Source: Vitrella brassicaformis (Eukaryota; Sar; Vitrellaceae). Taken from it: DNA of 64,000 bases. Below are positions 31,709 to 44,061 of the stretch, piece after piece (position 1 is the stretch's first letter; every line of letters begins with the position of its first letter). The notes under the pieces were generated by a model. The model searched no databases. It had not been told where the DNA came from and worked only from the letters and a program-made list of their open reading frames with translations. Position numbers and translations under genes: made by a program. The stretch covers positions 69,037 to 133,036 of the forward strand of contig CDMY01000091.1 of the NCBI GenBank assembly GCA_001179505.1, in the 5' to 3' direction.

Positions 31709-34700
31709 CTACGACGCAGCGGAAGAGTGCTGGCAGGCAGCCATGGCGGCCACGGCGTCATAAACGGCCTCGGCCGACACGGACAATCCCACACTGTCCT
31801 TCTCGTCACTGCTCAGCCGATGCCAATCGACACGCATGAGATGATGGCAGGGGGGCGTCAGAGCGGCCGTGTGGGAGTCGCTCTGCAAATGCGATTGGGT
31901 CGAGCTGACGGGCGACACCGAGCCGGTCATAGGCAAATCATCTGCTGCATGGCCACATGGCGTCTCGACCACTGTGGGCGCCAGACTCGCGAAGATTTCC
32001 GGAATGGCCTCCTGCATCCAACGAACACATGAGCACATACACTCGCATATACACTGGCATACAAATCTCTGGCTGACCGGTGGGCTGCCTTTCTCGATGA
32101 GTGTTCGTTTGGCCTTGCGGAACGCCTCATAGAGCCCCCGCCACCCGCCGGTGTGCTGCTGGTCTGTCGACGCCTCGGTGTCGGCCTTCTCCAAATCACT
32201 GCCGTCGGCCATCCCGCTGAGGGCCGCCTGGTGAATCTGCTCTCTGCTGACGAGCTCGTCCACCACATAGCACAAGTTGGCCTGGAGGTCGTGTAATGTG
32301 ATGCCCTCAGACACCTCAACGCTGACATAATAATACCCAGGCAGGCAGGCAGCGCTGACATGATGGACAGAGGAGAGGACAGAAGATGAGAGAGCGGTCT
32401 CAATGGCCATACATGTGTGTGTGGTGCGGACCTGTCCGCTGGTTGTGTTTCGATGTGGGAGGCCCCCAGCTTGCCGGACTCCAGTCGTGTTGACACTGAA
32501 CGCATCACCATCATCACGTGTGTGTGTGTGTGGTCGATATCATGATTCTTAAGTAGCAAGCTGACCTTTGTCGGAGTGCTGGTTGCGAAGTATATTGGAG
32601 AGGTCGCTCGTCCGCATGTGCCGCCAACCCTGGACACACAGGTCGGCCGATCATACGCACGGAGGGGTTCTCTTTCCTTTGCCTTACGGTGGCTTCGCGG
32701 TCGTCGGGTCTCGGCAGATGGACGACCACGTAGCCCTGTCGACGGCTTTGCATCTCCACTCGCCTTTGCCGCAGGCTCTGCACCAGGAACGCATGGCTCC
32801 ACAGAAACTCATGGCTGAACAAACCACCAGACACACAGACACGCCAAGAGAGCGTCATTCGCTATGCATTCCTGTGCGAGTGTGCTTACAAGTCGCCGGG
32901 CACGTGAGTGAGTTTGAGTCTCTCGACAGCGTCCTGCACGGACGCTGACGTCAGCTGCATGGCCGTCACCACACGATGGACCGGACGGCCGACAGACGGA
33001 TGGCACCCCACTGATACAGCAGCGGCAGCAGCAGGGGTATGGCCCTCGGTAGAGAGGGCCGCGCTGGACCAGTCATAGAAGACCTTCGGCGAGATGCGCC
33101 GTTTCTCCTCCTCTCTGCGGATGAGCCACGACATAAGGCAGCCCGTCACACAACCAGACATCAAACGAGCTGCAAACGATATGAGACAACACACGCAGAC
33201 AGATGGAAGAATGATGATAATCCTGTGCTCTTCCGCTGCCCACCGAAAGCCTTTTTGCGGTCGGTGAGTGCCGTGTATCGGTAGCCCACTTGCAGCAGAC
33301 CATACCGACATATCTGCGCCGCCAGCATGATATAATGCACCAAGTTTGCGACAATGGCAACCAGCACGAGGCCGATCGTCAGCTCCAGAGAGGTCCCCTC
33401 GGGCAGCATAACGACAAAGTGCATCACGAACAGCGACATGAGCCACACCAGCAGACCCCGCAGCTCGGTCCGATTGAGAATGTCCATGCTGCCTCCATCG
33501 AATGGCCAAACAGCGAATTGCAGCGCCAGACACACAGCGGCTACCACCGTCCAGCCCAGCAGCTGTTGGCGGGGCTGAGCCGTTGCTTGCTGTGCGATCA
33601 ACAACACCAATACACGTCTCATCGCAAGCACAGCGTCCCAATAGTAGAAGTTTTTGCGATACCCGACATATAGGAAGCCGACCCTTCGGCGCGTGCGATA
33701 GTTCTGCAGGCCCTCTCTGTGCCGCCACAGAAATGCCACGCCACACACCACTGGGGAGAATGTCCACAGCAATAGACCAGTCACGGCAATCCACAGAAAC
33801 GGGGCGTGCTCGGCCGATCGACAGATGACATGAGAGTCGAGGTCCATTCTCGGCCGCATGTCATCCATCGGGTTAGTGGGCAGCAGGCTGACACTTTTTT
33901 CTGCAGCGATAGGCGTGACACCGTCCACATATGGGTAAGGCCGGCAGCGCAGGAGGGCCAGCATGCTCTTGGTGACGGTGGGGTGGATGAAGGTAAGGAT
34001 GACGACCATCATCGTGCCCCGGTTGTCGAGCCACTGCCGCCATCGGCCGCTCTTGCGGGGCTCCGCTGGGGAAGGCTGGCAAGAGGGCGGCGTCACTGGC
34101 TCGGTTCGTGAGTTCTCTTGGAAGGTGACCGATCGCTGGCGAGGGTCCTGTGCGGCGGTTTCGTCTTCTTTGCCGTTGGTCACAGATGGCGGCACCGAGA
34201 GGGCTCGGAGGTGGGTGTCGGCGGCCAATGAGGTCGATCCGTCGCTGTCAACGCGCCTTCTTGCCCTGAATGCATTACGCACTCGGTCAAACCCGCCTGC
34301 TGCAGCCACGACACGGGCCAGAAACGGCCACCGTGCATCGCTTTTCAGAGTACTTGTGTGTGGTTACCAATGAGAGGCACAATGGCAAGCCAGACGATTG
34401 GCAACCCCAGCCACATTGCGTGGCGATAGAGCACGCACTTGTCGCCCACATATGGCCTCAGCAGACACTCCCATATCTGGTAGCTTTGCGGACGCCGCCA
34501 CTCCATGCGAAGAAGGGGCCGACCAGTGAGGATATCTCGTCGCCCCAGAGGGACTCGTCGAACACGAGGAAGGCCAAACCGCACACCTGCACTCACGTAC
34601 GGCAACAAGATACACGCGATGGAATGTGGGTGCATATGTCGGTCTGTCTTTCCTCTTACTGCGGTGATGTGTGAGAGTCCGATTTTGATCAGCTGCGAGG

Positions 34701-36866
34701 GCACCTCAGCACGCAGAGATGTCCCCGCCCTGAACAGAAACACGGGCAGCACGGAGGTCGACACACACAGGAGACGCAAAGGTCGATTGACGGCCTCGCG
34801 TGAGAGGTACACGGCTGCATGCTGACCGTTCCGCGAGTGCTGTCAGGATGAAGATGGCAATCAGAGTGGCCACGATGAGTAGCAGGTTGATGAGAACAAT
34901 CACCCACAGCGGGGCACATGGGGCGCACGGCTGCTGGGGCGTGTGACGCGAGAAACCCGTCTTGCACCGGTTGCATACGAATCCCTCATGCCCCTCCTGA
35001 CAAAACGACAAGGCAGACGAGCATAAGACTGGCAACTGTCAGAGTGATGTAATGGGCTCCTACCGAGCATATGTTAAGTCCATTCATCCTGTTGGTGCCT
35101 TTGCAGGCGGAGGGCAATGGACAGCGCATAACGACGGGAAGCAGAGTCAGGCCAGAACCATACCTGAATAGAGCACACCCCGTCTGCTGGATCTTACTCA
35201 ATTGCGGCACTCGCTGTTCACCCTTACGTCGTCACTTCTCGTGTGCCGTTCTTGTACGAGTCGTTAGATTGCAGCTGGACAGTGAGCTGGAAGAAGCCCG
35301 GCAGCACACTCGCATTGTAGTTGACGGGAACAGAGCAGTTCAACCCAGGCAAACAATCCCGGCAGGTCCATGTGACGCGACTCCCACCAGCACCGCCCTT
35401 TTCGGAATTGTGTACGCCGACAGATCCAGCCGTGCACGGCGCACACGGTTCGTCGTCGCGCTTCTCATAAGCAAGGGGACAAAAACATTTTGTTGAGCCC
35501 TCATCGGACACTGTAAGCACATACTCATAGACCAACAGACCAGCAGTGAAAGTCGCAAGAGTGATCGTCTTGTGCCTGTCATGTCTCTCACCTGCATCAT
35601 CGGGACAGTCCTTGCATGTTTTGGTGCCGATTTGTCTGTTGGAGAACTTGTTGGGTGGGCACTTGGCGCACATCATGCCGACGCCCTCGTAGCCGCCCAC
35701 ACACCGACATAGCTTCTCAGAGTTAAAGGTGTCGTCTACCTGTGCGTTGCGTCAGACAGACACAACACGCATACGTACCCGGATGCACACTAATGGGTGG
35801 ATCTGTATGGGGATGACTGACCTCAATCTGGTGGAAAATGGAGCAGAACTCGGTGCATTCGTACTCGCCCTCCTCGCCTTCTATGCCACGCACCAAGTAA
35901 CCTACACGTATATCACATTCACCACACAAACAGTATGTATGCCAAGGAAGTGAATTGGTTCGTGCACTTGCCTTGTGGATCGGGCACCAGGGGCTTCGAA
36001 GTGCTCATCCGGCTGAAGTTCTTCCGCAAATCCTGGTCAGAGGTACCACACGCAGAGCACACAGAGGAACGGTATGAGTGCATTGCGGGAAGAGGAAGGA
36101 AAATGGTGTGTGGATCGCTCACTAACTGACCTCGATATCCGTGTCGGTGACCGCGGCAAACCTCAGGTCGGGGTTCTCGGTGAAGCGGGCGTATTCGACA
36201 TCGAACACGTCCCACTCGCCGTAGCCGGTAGCAATCGTCACGAGGGAGTTGTTGTGGAAATCGGCGTGGTTGAGCTTTTCCAGCCTCACGCCCCCCGTGT
36301 CGATGGCCGTGATGCTGTTGTCCCTCATGTGCACTGACGCCAAGCTGGGAAAACCCCACAATGTTTGCAGCATCGCGTTCGACAACTGCATGGAGGAACA
36401 AACCCACACAGACGGGAGAGTGCCCACTCATCAGCGTTTGTTCGGCAGGAGTGGGAGGGGGGGGTTACCGATAGCCCCTGGTCAAGCGTGCGAATGTCGA
36501 AGCGCTGCACTTCCTGGGGGTTCAACGCGACAAAGGACTCGCAACGCATCGCGCCGTAGAGGCCGCAATTCGCCGCAGTCAGCACCATCAAGCTGACAGG
36601 AACACACACAGGCAGAAGGTCGATTTCAGTCGTGGAAACCGACACATGCAAGGGAAGATTGCATACAAGCAACATACTTCTTTCTGCCACTTGAGCGGCA
36701 TTAGGAAGTCGGTGACGTCGACATTGATGGGGTTGTTCGAGACGTCCAGGTCGGTCAGCGAGCCCCAGTCGGGCGGGGCGACACGCGGATCCAGCAGCTG
36801 CCGCATCACGTTCGAGTCTGTTAGAATCACGCACATGACCATGCATCACCACCTGCCCGCCTCTGC

Positions 36867-36899
<33 letters not shown>

Positions 36900-39273
36900 T
36901 GTATGTGTCTGTGTGTGTCGGGAGCTCACTGAGTTGCCCCAATTGGCAGAATCCATCCGGGGTGCGGCCCCAAATGGGCCAGCCTGTCCGGTTGATACGA
37001 TTGTTGGCGAGGTAGAGCGTCTCCAGGCTGGGCATCGACCGAAAGCCCTCCGGCAGCGCCGTCAGCCGGTTGTCGCGCAAGTCCAGGTAACGCAACCTGT
37101 TTATCAAGACACACAAAGACCATCCATCTATCCCTCATGTCTGTCTATCTGTCTGTCTGTCTGTCTGTTCATTGGCCTGGTGGCTTACGATCGTGGGATG
37201 GATCCATTGCCGGAGAATCCCGTTATAAGGTTGCTGTGGAGATCGGCGTACTCAAGGTTGGGGAAGACGGACAGGTCGGGCGATAACTCGAAAAGGTTGG
37301 AGTGGACGTCCAGCCGACGGATGCTCTCGTAAACTGGCCCACTGAGGTTACGGCCCACCAAACCCACCAGCCTGACACACCAGCCATCCATCCATCCATC
37401 CACAGTATGTCGGCGGGTGGCGCTCCGCACCTACCGGTTGTTGGATCCATCGAATCTGGTGAGGTTCTCAAAGCTCTCAAAGCCGAAGGGCAGATGGCCA
37501 CCAAACTGACACACAGCCACCAACAGCACAGACACAAGCATTTGCCAAGTGCCCTTCCCCTTTGTGTGCCTTTCTTGCTCACCGAGTTGTTGGACACCCG
37601 CAGCGCCTCGAGCGACGTGAGGTTGCTCAGCGGCTCCAGAGTGCCGGAGAAGTTGTTGTTGCGCAAGTCGAGATACTTGACTGACCTCCAGCCACTCAAC
37701 GTGTCCGGCAGCGTACCGGAAAGCTGCATACACAAACAACAATTGTGGACAGGGAGAGTGCGTCATTGTGTGTGTGTGTGTGTGTGTACCTGGTTGTAAG
37801 CGACCGTGAGTTGTTGCAGCTTGCTGAGCTGCCCCAGCTCCGGTGGCATCGGCCCGCTGAAGCCCGGCCACTGCCTCTCCAGACTCAGAAACGTCAGGTT
37901 GGCCGCATTGCCCAGGGAAGCCGGCACTGGACCGGAAAACTGATGACAGAGAGAGAAACAGGCAGTTGTTGACATACACAGGCATTCTCAAATACCCATC
38001 TGCGCTTATGCTGGTTGTGCTCTGCCTTACCCTGTTGAACGACACATCCAGCTGTCGCAGGCTGTCCATCCTGGTCCCCAGTCCGTCCGGCAGCGGCCCA
38101 CTGAACCGATTGTTGGTCAGAAGCAGCACCCGCAGCCGCCTCAGCTGCACCAGCGACCCGGGCAGCTCACCACTCAGCTCGTTATTGGCCAGCGTCAGCT
38201 CGTCCAAGCGGGAGAGGGTGCCCAGGTCGCCAGGCAGATGGCCCGAGAGGCCGGTGCCATCGGGCTTCAGTCGGGTGAGGTTGCGGCAAGACGTTACACT
38301 GGCGGGGAAGGGTCCGTCCATCTCCTTGTTGTCCCATATCTCCAGGACGCGTAGCCTCCTGAGATTTCCGATGTCTTCAGGGATAGACCCTGAGAAGCTC
38401 GTCGATGTTAGTGTGAGGGCCTCGAGGCGTGGTAGACTGGTGATGGAGGGTGGGATGGAACCGTTGAGGGCATGCATCTCCTGCTGAATGTACAGGCCCT
38501 TGAGATACGACAGCTCGCCGATAGTGGTGGGAAGCGGCCCTGCCAAGGGGCCCTGGTATGGACAAACAGCACAGACACAAACATGTGGGTGGATGAAGGA
38601 GCTGATGTGCGTATGAGATGCAGCTCACCGCTCCCAACAGGACGAGGGCGCGTAAAGAGGTCACTTTGGAAAGCTCATCGGAAAGCGTCCCCTGCATGGG
38701 CACCTGGTAGGACCAGAGGCACATCACGTGCCGCAGCCGATAGAAAGCATCCGAAAAGACGAGAGGCCTCCCCCGTCGCTGCTGCAAGATCCCCGGTACA
38801 TTCGATATCTCTCTGTCGCCGGGAAACCCCGTCAGAACGATCAGGTAGCCCTCTCGCGGGCCGCCGTCCGCCAGCGCCTCGCTCAGCCGCACACAGGTGA
38901 TGAAGGGGACGATGCAAAGCTTGTCCTCGAAGATGGATCTCGTCTCGTTGGGAGCCAACCCGGCCTCGTGAGACCACTCAAACAATGCGGCCGCATCCTC
39001 TCGGCACGAATCGCAGCTGACAAGCTCTTCCATCTCGGTGTAGGGGAGGATGTTGTCGCCTCGCTGCACTGCATCATCGGTCACCACATCGGCCGGGCGG
39101 AAGACGAGAGAGAGCTGCAGAAGCTTCAGCCGCCTGGGATCACGCCAGCCTGGAGGGAGGTCAGGGGATGGATCCGTCTCATTGGCGGCCTGGAGGATCC
39201 GCTGCAGGGGCGATGACGCCGCCACCGACGATAAGACGGTCAAAAAGAGGACAGATGGCAACATCACGATCAC
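31709..39273 (-). CDS. giant LRR receptor with Cys-rich stalk and multiple membrane spans
   Basis: About 24 exons are readable from ATG 39273 to stop 31709. The signal peptide is MIVMLPSVLFLTVLSSVAAS. An N-terminal cap is followed by plant-type leucine-rich repeats (38554-36130), such as LSGHLPGDLGTLSRLDELTL, NNELSGELPGSLVQLRRLRV, FSGPLPDGLGTRMDSLRQLD, LSGTLPDTLSGWRSVKYLDL and LRYLDLRDNRLTALPEGFRS. A cysteine-rich stalk (about 35902-34900: CAKCPPNKFSNRQIGTKTCK, CAPCTAGSVGVHNSEKGG, GFVCNRCKTGFSRHTPQQPC) resembles ephrin-receptor-like GCC2/GCC3 repeats. Then come membrane spans: VIVLINLLLIVATLIAIFIL, WLGLPIVWLAIVPLIG, FLWIAVTGLLLWTFSPVVCG, LLGWTVVAAVCLALQFAVWP and LLVWLMSLFVMHFVVMLPEG, with YRKNFYYWDAVLAMRRVLVL, a phrase seen in many protist multi-TM receptors. 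A long cytoplasmic tail with charged helices (LHDLQANLCYVVDELVSREQ) ends at 31709. It is likely a plasma-membrane sensor or adhesion receptor; the ligand is unknown. Whole-gene continuity is inferred from consistent frames. Confidence 0.82.
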
Positions 39274-39943
39274 GTCGGCGCAGCGAGATCAGCAAATGTC
39301 ATCGTCAAAACCTCCGCCTGAGCCGCGAAGGAGAGCCAGGCCTCCTCGCCCTGCCCTCCTCGTGCACCGCAAGCCCGCTCTATTGGTTAACAGATGCGCA
39401 CGGAAACAAGAGAGAGATGCAGGTGTTGGCGATGTGTTGGCGGTGTGTTGGTGCGCCGTGCGCTCACGCTTTGCAGGTGAGAGAGGAGTGGAGGCTGCTT
39501 CGTTGCCGAGTGGAGCCGCTCTGCATCAGACATCATGTGACAAACATCAAACAGACACAGCCCTTTGCTTTCAAACGTTGTTTTCTTTGTTTGTTTCTCT
39601 TGCATCTCGTCTGCCCTCTCTGCCTGTCTTTCGGCTGTCTGCTTGCCTTCCTCAGTTTGTCTGTTTGCTCACCTGTTTGGTTGATGGTGGGTGTCGCTCA
39701 AATGAGAAGGGATCAGTTATCAGCACATCACGAGATCCTTCTCTCAGTGACAAGATCGCGTGGTCAGCCGCTTCGTCTTGATCTTGCGGATTTCCGGCAG
39801 ATGCGTCTTGTGAGGTCTATCTGCATCCTGTTCCTCACAAAGTTTCATGAGTCGAGAATAGGAGACGAAATCCCGCAAACCCTACATTCTTTCGGTTATA
39901 GCACACTTCTCACTGCCAGGTGTTCATCGCCACTTGGCTGGGA
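39274..39943. other. divergent promoter region
   Basis: This lies between the start of the LRR receptor (minus) and the start of the coiled-coil gene (plus). I see no supported exon, only TTTG- and CTGT-rich stretches near 39580-39680. Confidence 0.5.
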
Positions 39944-41252
39944 ATGAGGGCCATCTCCATCTGCGGGCATCGTCCGAGAGGGAGCAACTCGCCGATTTAT
40001 GGACAGGTGCAGACCCGCCCGTTGGTGTCCTTCATCCAGCCCACGACCTATGCAAACCCACCAGCGGACTGGGGGCAGGAGGTCGGGATTCTCCGTGACG
40101 TGGGAGCCTACTTGGACGTGCTGCGCAGCACCAGCCACACCCACACGGAGCGGCCGGCAGGGGGAGGGAGGGTGTCTGACGTGGAGTGGAATAAGCGCCA
40201 CCTCCAGCTGCGGGCATCATTCGATCGGGCGGAGCAGCTCAGCGAGCGCTTCACCCAGCAGCAGAGGGACGAGTTGAAGGTAATCCGTGGGGCGATGGAG
40301 GTACGTCTGTGGCAGGAAGGGCTCACACAAGCAGGAGAAGAAGAAAAGCACGGCGGTTGGTTGCATGTGTGTTCGTGTAGGTCCGTTTGAATGCGCTCAT
40401 GACAGCTCCCCGCCAGCACCAGCCCTGTGTCGCACCACCAGCTCCTGCCGCTGGCCCATCGACACGTCAGCCATCCTCACCACACACGCATCAGCACCTG
40501 CATGGATGGATGGATGGATGTCTTTGAATGCAGGTGGCCGGCCCGTCAACCCCCCGCCCACCTGGTACGAGACCACCAATGGTACGCAACTCACGCGCTG
40601 CGCACAACACACGCCTCCCATTCGCGTGTGTCGTGCAGAGCCTGCCTCTGAGCAGGTGATCCGCGTGCTGGCCCATGGCAGGAGGGCAATGCTCGACCGC
40701 AGAGCAGACAGAGGGGAGCGCCATGAGCTGTTCGTGGAGTCTCTGCAGCGTGAGATGAGGGATGCACTGGGCCGGCTGGAAGAGCACAAGTCATCAGGAA
40801 AATGCAGGCCGACACCGAGGAGAAAAATGACCAGGCGACACAGACTCAGAAGGTAGGCACATGGATAATCTTAACTCTCGCCTCCCCCCACACCTTGAGT
40901 GCGGTGCCGTGCCGTAATCCGTCTATCTGCGTGGTGTCTCTTGTTGTGCGCTTGTAACCGCTTCAGAAATCTGCCGCCGACATGGCCATACAAACCGACG
41001 CGGTAAGCACTTTCACACACAAATCCTCCGGCGAGGTGCCTTGGATGAGTTGACTGTCGTGTCTTGCTCCCTCCCTCCTTCTTTCTCTCTCTCTGTGTGT
41101 GTGTGTGTGTGTGTGTCTTGCCATCATAGCAGTCAAAGCCAGGGTTTTTTGCCAAGTTGTACATGAGTTTCATGAGTGCGTGCTGCTGGCGCTGCCCGTC
41201 CACCCCACTTCAGGAAGATGAGATAGTTGTGCGTGGGGGTGGGCGGGGCTGA
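39944..41252 (+). CDS. coiled-coil protein with Cys-rich C-terminus and apparent frameshift
   Basis: ATG at 39944 opens MRAISICGHRPRGSNSPIYG, then QVQTRPLVSFIQPTTYANPP, QEVGILRDVGAYLDVLRSTS, and helical SFDRAEQLSERFTQQQRDEL to a donor at 40301. A second exon starts at 40381 (VRLNALMTAPRQHQPCVAPP). A third gives GRPVNPPPTWYETTN, and the fourth EPASEQVIRVLAHGRRAMLD with ERHELFVESLQREMRDALGR and LEEHK. In that frame the exon ends in a stop at about 40856. The other frame, entered by a one-base shift near 40790, reads VIRKMQADTEEKNDQATQTQ and joins in frame to SAADMAIQTDA and then QSKPGFFAKLYMSFMSACCW, ending EDEIVVRGGGRG with TGA at 41250-41252. The latter looks like genuine protein with a cysteine cluster suited to lipid modification. 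The gene is thus either frameshifted, mis-sequenced or has an unseen junction. No family is recognised. Confidence 0.5.
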
Positions 41253-42002
41253 GGGCTTAGGGCTTCACCCCCTATCCCCACTGAGTGATGTGTGTGTGTC
41301 GCTGCGCACTGAAAGTCGGCCTTGCCGTATGGTGCTCGGTCGGAAGGGTCGCCCCGGGTGCTGGCCGGTGCACCACGCCCCGCCGACGAGTAGGGGCAAT
41401 GCGACACAAGACATCAATTCAGTGAGGAGAGGCGAGGGAAGGCCCAAGTGATGAAGAGAGAGACACTCGATTGATGCAGAGCAGCGAGCCAAGCGTACGT
41501 ACGTCTGTGGAAGAGAGAACAGAGACGGATGAAGTCACTGATGTGAAAGATACAAAGAGAGTGTGCATAGCAGTGAGCCTTTCATCGTTGCCTACATTTT
41601 ATATCTGCTTGTTCTCTGGTGACGGCACCCCTGCATACTGAAAGATGTCAGACACTGGCATATGCATGTTTCTTGACTGTTTCTTGTTGATAGACGTTGT
41701 CAAATTTGCTTGATAACGACCACGATCAGTGTCTGCAATCGAACGCAACACCCTCGTCAGGTAGCAAAGTCGTAGAAAAGACAATGACCCAGACTCATCA
41801 GGGAAGACGACGGACAAAACAGGGCAGGCGTCAAGTCACATGCTTAACCCCTACCACGACTTAAACGGGGCTTCTGTCTCCCAGCAGAGACACAAAAAAC
41901 AGCAATCGTCGATGTCTCCATCTCTATAGAGAATGTCTGCTCACACATGCCAGACATCCAGCAATTGACAGACCCCTCCCGCCCTGTCGAGGGTGTTTCA
42001 CT
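41253..42002. other. spacer between convergent genes
   Basis: No supported exon is present. The sequence is more AT-rich than most of the window, with no clear repeats, and should hold the two 3' untranslated regions. Confidence 0.5.
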
Positions 42003-44061
42003 CTATCTCGGGGGAAAGGTATACAGGCTGCATCCAGTTTGCGCGGGCGGCAGAACCGCATACACGATCGGAGGGACGAACGCCTCGCCTTCTCTGCAGA
42101 GGCGGCAAGTGAGCGGGCAGATATCCCCCACTGTGGTCTCCGAGGGCACGGTTGGCGGGAGGCCCGGGATGCCAGGGGTGTCGGCAAATCTGGTCAGGAG
42201 ATCTGCGAGTGTGATGGTGCAGTCCTGCTCAGTCATGAAGTACAGGAAAGAGCAGTCGATCCTCAAATCTCGTCCCACTTCTTCGACAGCCTTGAGGTCC
42301 TCACACACGCCTGACACGAGGCCTCTGTACTCGTCAGGCAGCTCACACTCGATACCTGTGGGGGCCGGTGAAATCTCGCCAGGAGCTGGAAAAACGAAGA
42401 AAGAACACATGCAGGCATGTTCTTGGGGGACGTGGCAGGCCCCCTGCCTTGCCAACTGGCTCACCCACCTTGTCTGATGCCGATTGGAGGGCCGACTTGG
42501 GATGGGACGAGCTCAAAAGCCTCCGCCTCCGCAGCGGGCACGCAGCTCGGCACTTGTGGGACGCCGCCGACGACTGTGAGTCCTGCGCCTCCGTCATGCA
42601 AGCGGCCGCCACTGAGACATGTCAGTGTGATCTGCTCGATGGTCGAGTAGCCCAGGAACCGCAGCGAGGAGTCTGGGCATTTTATGGTGTAGGTCTCGCC
42701 GGTCTTGATGAAGCGGCTGACGGGAGTGACACCTCTTCGTACCGACGTTGGAATGTCCGGCGCCTCGCAGTCACCCTGGCAGTCGCCGTCGTCAAAGTTG
42801 CACGACGCCACGTTGCACGGCGCTTCACAGTTGAGGTTCCTCCGCTCCCACAACTCGCAGCCCGGCGCGCACTCTGAACGAGCCAATGAGGCACATGTTG
42901 GTCATGTGTAAGCACGCCATGCGAACGAACCTTCACACAAGCCGCAGCTCGCTCGGCACCCGTCCCTCACGCGCGCCTCTGGCGGGACGTCGTCGGGGAA
43001 GGGCTGATTGAGGCGTTGTGCCAGATCGAAGAAGAACTCGTCGCATGTTGCCGCGAAGAGGATAAACCTGCAATCGAAGCCGCCGGACAGGCGGGCAATG
43101 TTCGGATCGTCCTCGCAGGTTGCGCCAGCTGGACGGAAGCGACAGATATGTAAGGCACCGTATGATGTATGCAGACTTGATGGGCCCGGCCCGATTCAAC
43201 TTGCTCTAATGACTGACGTACGGCATTTGAATTGGTTGCAGACTCTTCGCTCTTTGAGACTTGAGGGGCAGGGCCGGCCACCCGTGGCTGGCACCTACAT
43301 ATGTTAACACATACACACACGGGCGGTTTGCAAGGAGAGAAGCCAGCCAACTCGAGTCGCCAGCTCGCTTTGCCTCTTCCTTCCCCCCCTCTTTAGATTG
43401 CCCGTCCGTCCTTTGTTTGACCTACCTGTACTTGTCGCGTCCGTATCTGCTGCCCATAAGTGCCACTCTCGAAGCAGCTGGCCGAGCATTCACTCCACTC
43501 CGTCCAAGCAGACACCACGCAATCGCCACGAGCTGAAACGAGAGAGAGAAGAGAAACCAACACGTACTTATCTTCTTGGGGGACGTGGCAGGCCCCCTCC
43601 CTTGCCAACTGGCTCACCCACCTTGTCTGATGCCAATTGGAGGGCCGACTTGAGATGAGGCGAGCTCGTTCTGCTCGCATGCCGCCGCCTCCTGGGGCCT
43701 TCCGCATGGGCTTGTGTTGCAAGCAACTGTTTCATCGAGTGGTGGGCACGCAAAGTCACCAGCACATGGAGGTGTCTGATGAAGAAGAATGTCAGTTAAT
43801 AGCAGATAAAACGTCAAGAGAGGGAATTTGATAACATGGTGCTACCGTTGCGGTCCGCGCTCTGGTCTTGATGCCCCCTCCACAGGATTTGGTGCAGGAG
43901 GTCCAGTCGCTCCAGGCGGACACGACACAATCCGAGATAGAGCAATCGCTCGCTGAGGGCGCGACCGGAGGAAGGGGGATGAAGTCGCCTTCATTGCCTT
44001 GGGCGCTCGAAAGGGCCACGATGGACAAGAATATCGCTGCGCGACGAAGAATGCGCTGCAT
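42003..44061 (-). CDS. secreted TSP1/LNR/CCP-like adhesive protein
   Basis: ATG at 44061 gives a signal peptide (MQRILRRAAIFLSIVALSSA). Exon 1 carries a thrombospondin type 1 start (DCVVSAWSDWTSCTKSCGGG, IKTRARTATV), exon 2 the rest (CPPLDETVACNTSPCG), and exon 3 a second TSP1 (DCVVSAWTEWSECSASCFES with QQIRTRQVQ). Later exons give a six-Cys module (CEDDPNIARLSGGFDCRFIL to RVRDGCRASCGLC), a Notch-type LNR fragment (CNVASCNFDDGDC), a CCP/sushi-like stretch (VSRFIKTGETYTIKCPDSSL to VPSCVP), and a second six-Cys module (CELPDEYRGLVSGVCEDL to GDICPLTCRLC), with stop at 42003. TSP1 proteins with signal peptides are typical of alveolate surface or micronemal adhesins. There is no membrane anchor, so the protein is probably secreted or a partner of a membrane protein. 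Exons 2 and 6 end in the same residues (SQVGPPIGIRQ) because of a 95-base duplication. Confidence 0.85.
42421..42515 (-). repeat. duplicated exon-intron boundary, copy 1
   Basis: This 95-base segment comprises the end of a coding exon (SQVGPPIGIRQ), its donor and about 50 bases of intron. It is about 95% identical (5 differences seen) to 43573-43667 in the same orientation within the same gene. Confidence 0.93.
43573..43667 (-). repeat. duplicated exon-intron boundary, copy 2
   Basis: Partner of the 95-base repeat at 42421-42515. It spans the end of the second exon of the TSP1 gene (donor at 43621 in the minus sense) and the start of the following intron. Both splice sites keep phase 1, so downstream reading is preserved. 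Confidence 0.93.

Noticed and set aside
42421-43667. A transposon for the repeated 95-base unit
   Set aside because: There are no terminal inverted repeats or target duplications, and both copies sit at equivalent splice boundaries in one gene.
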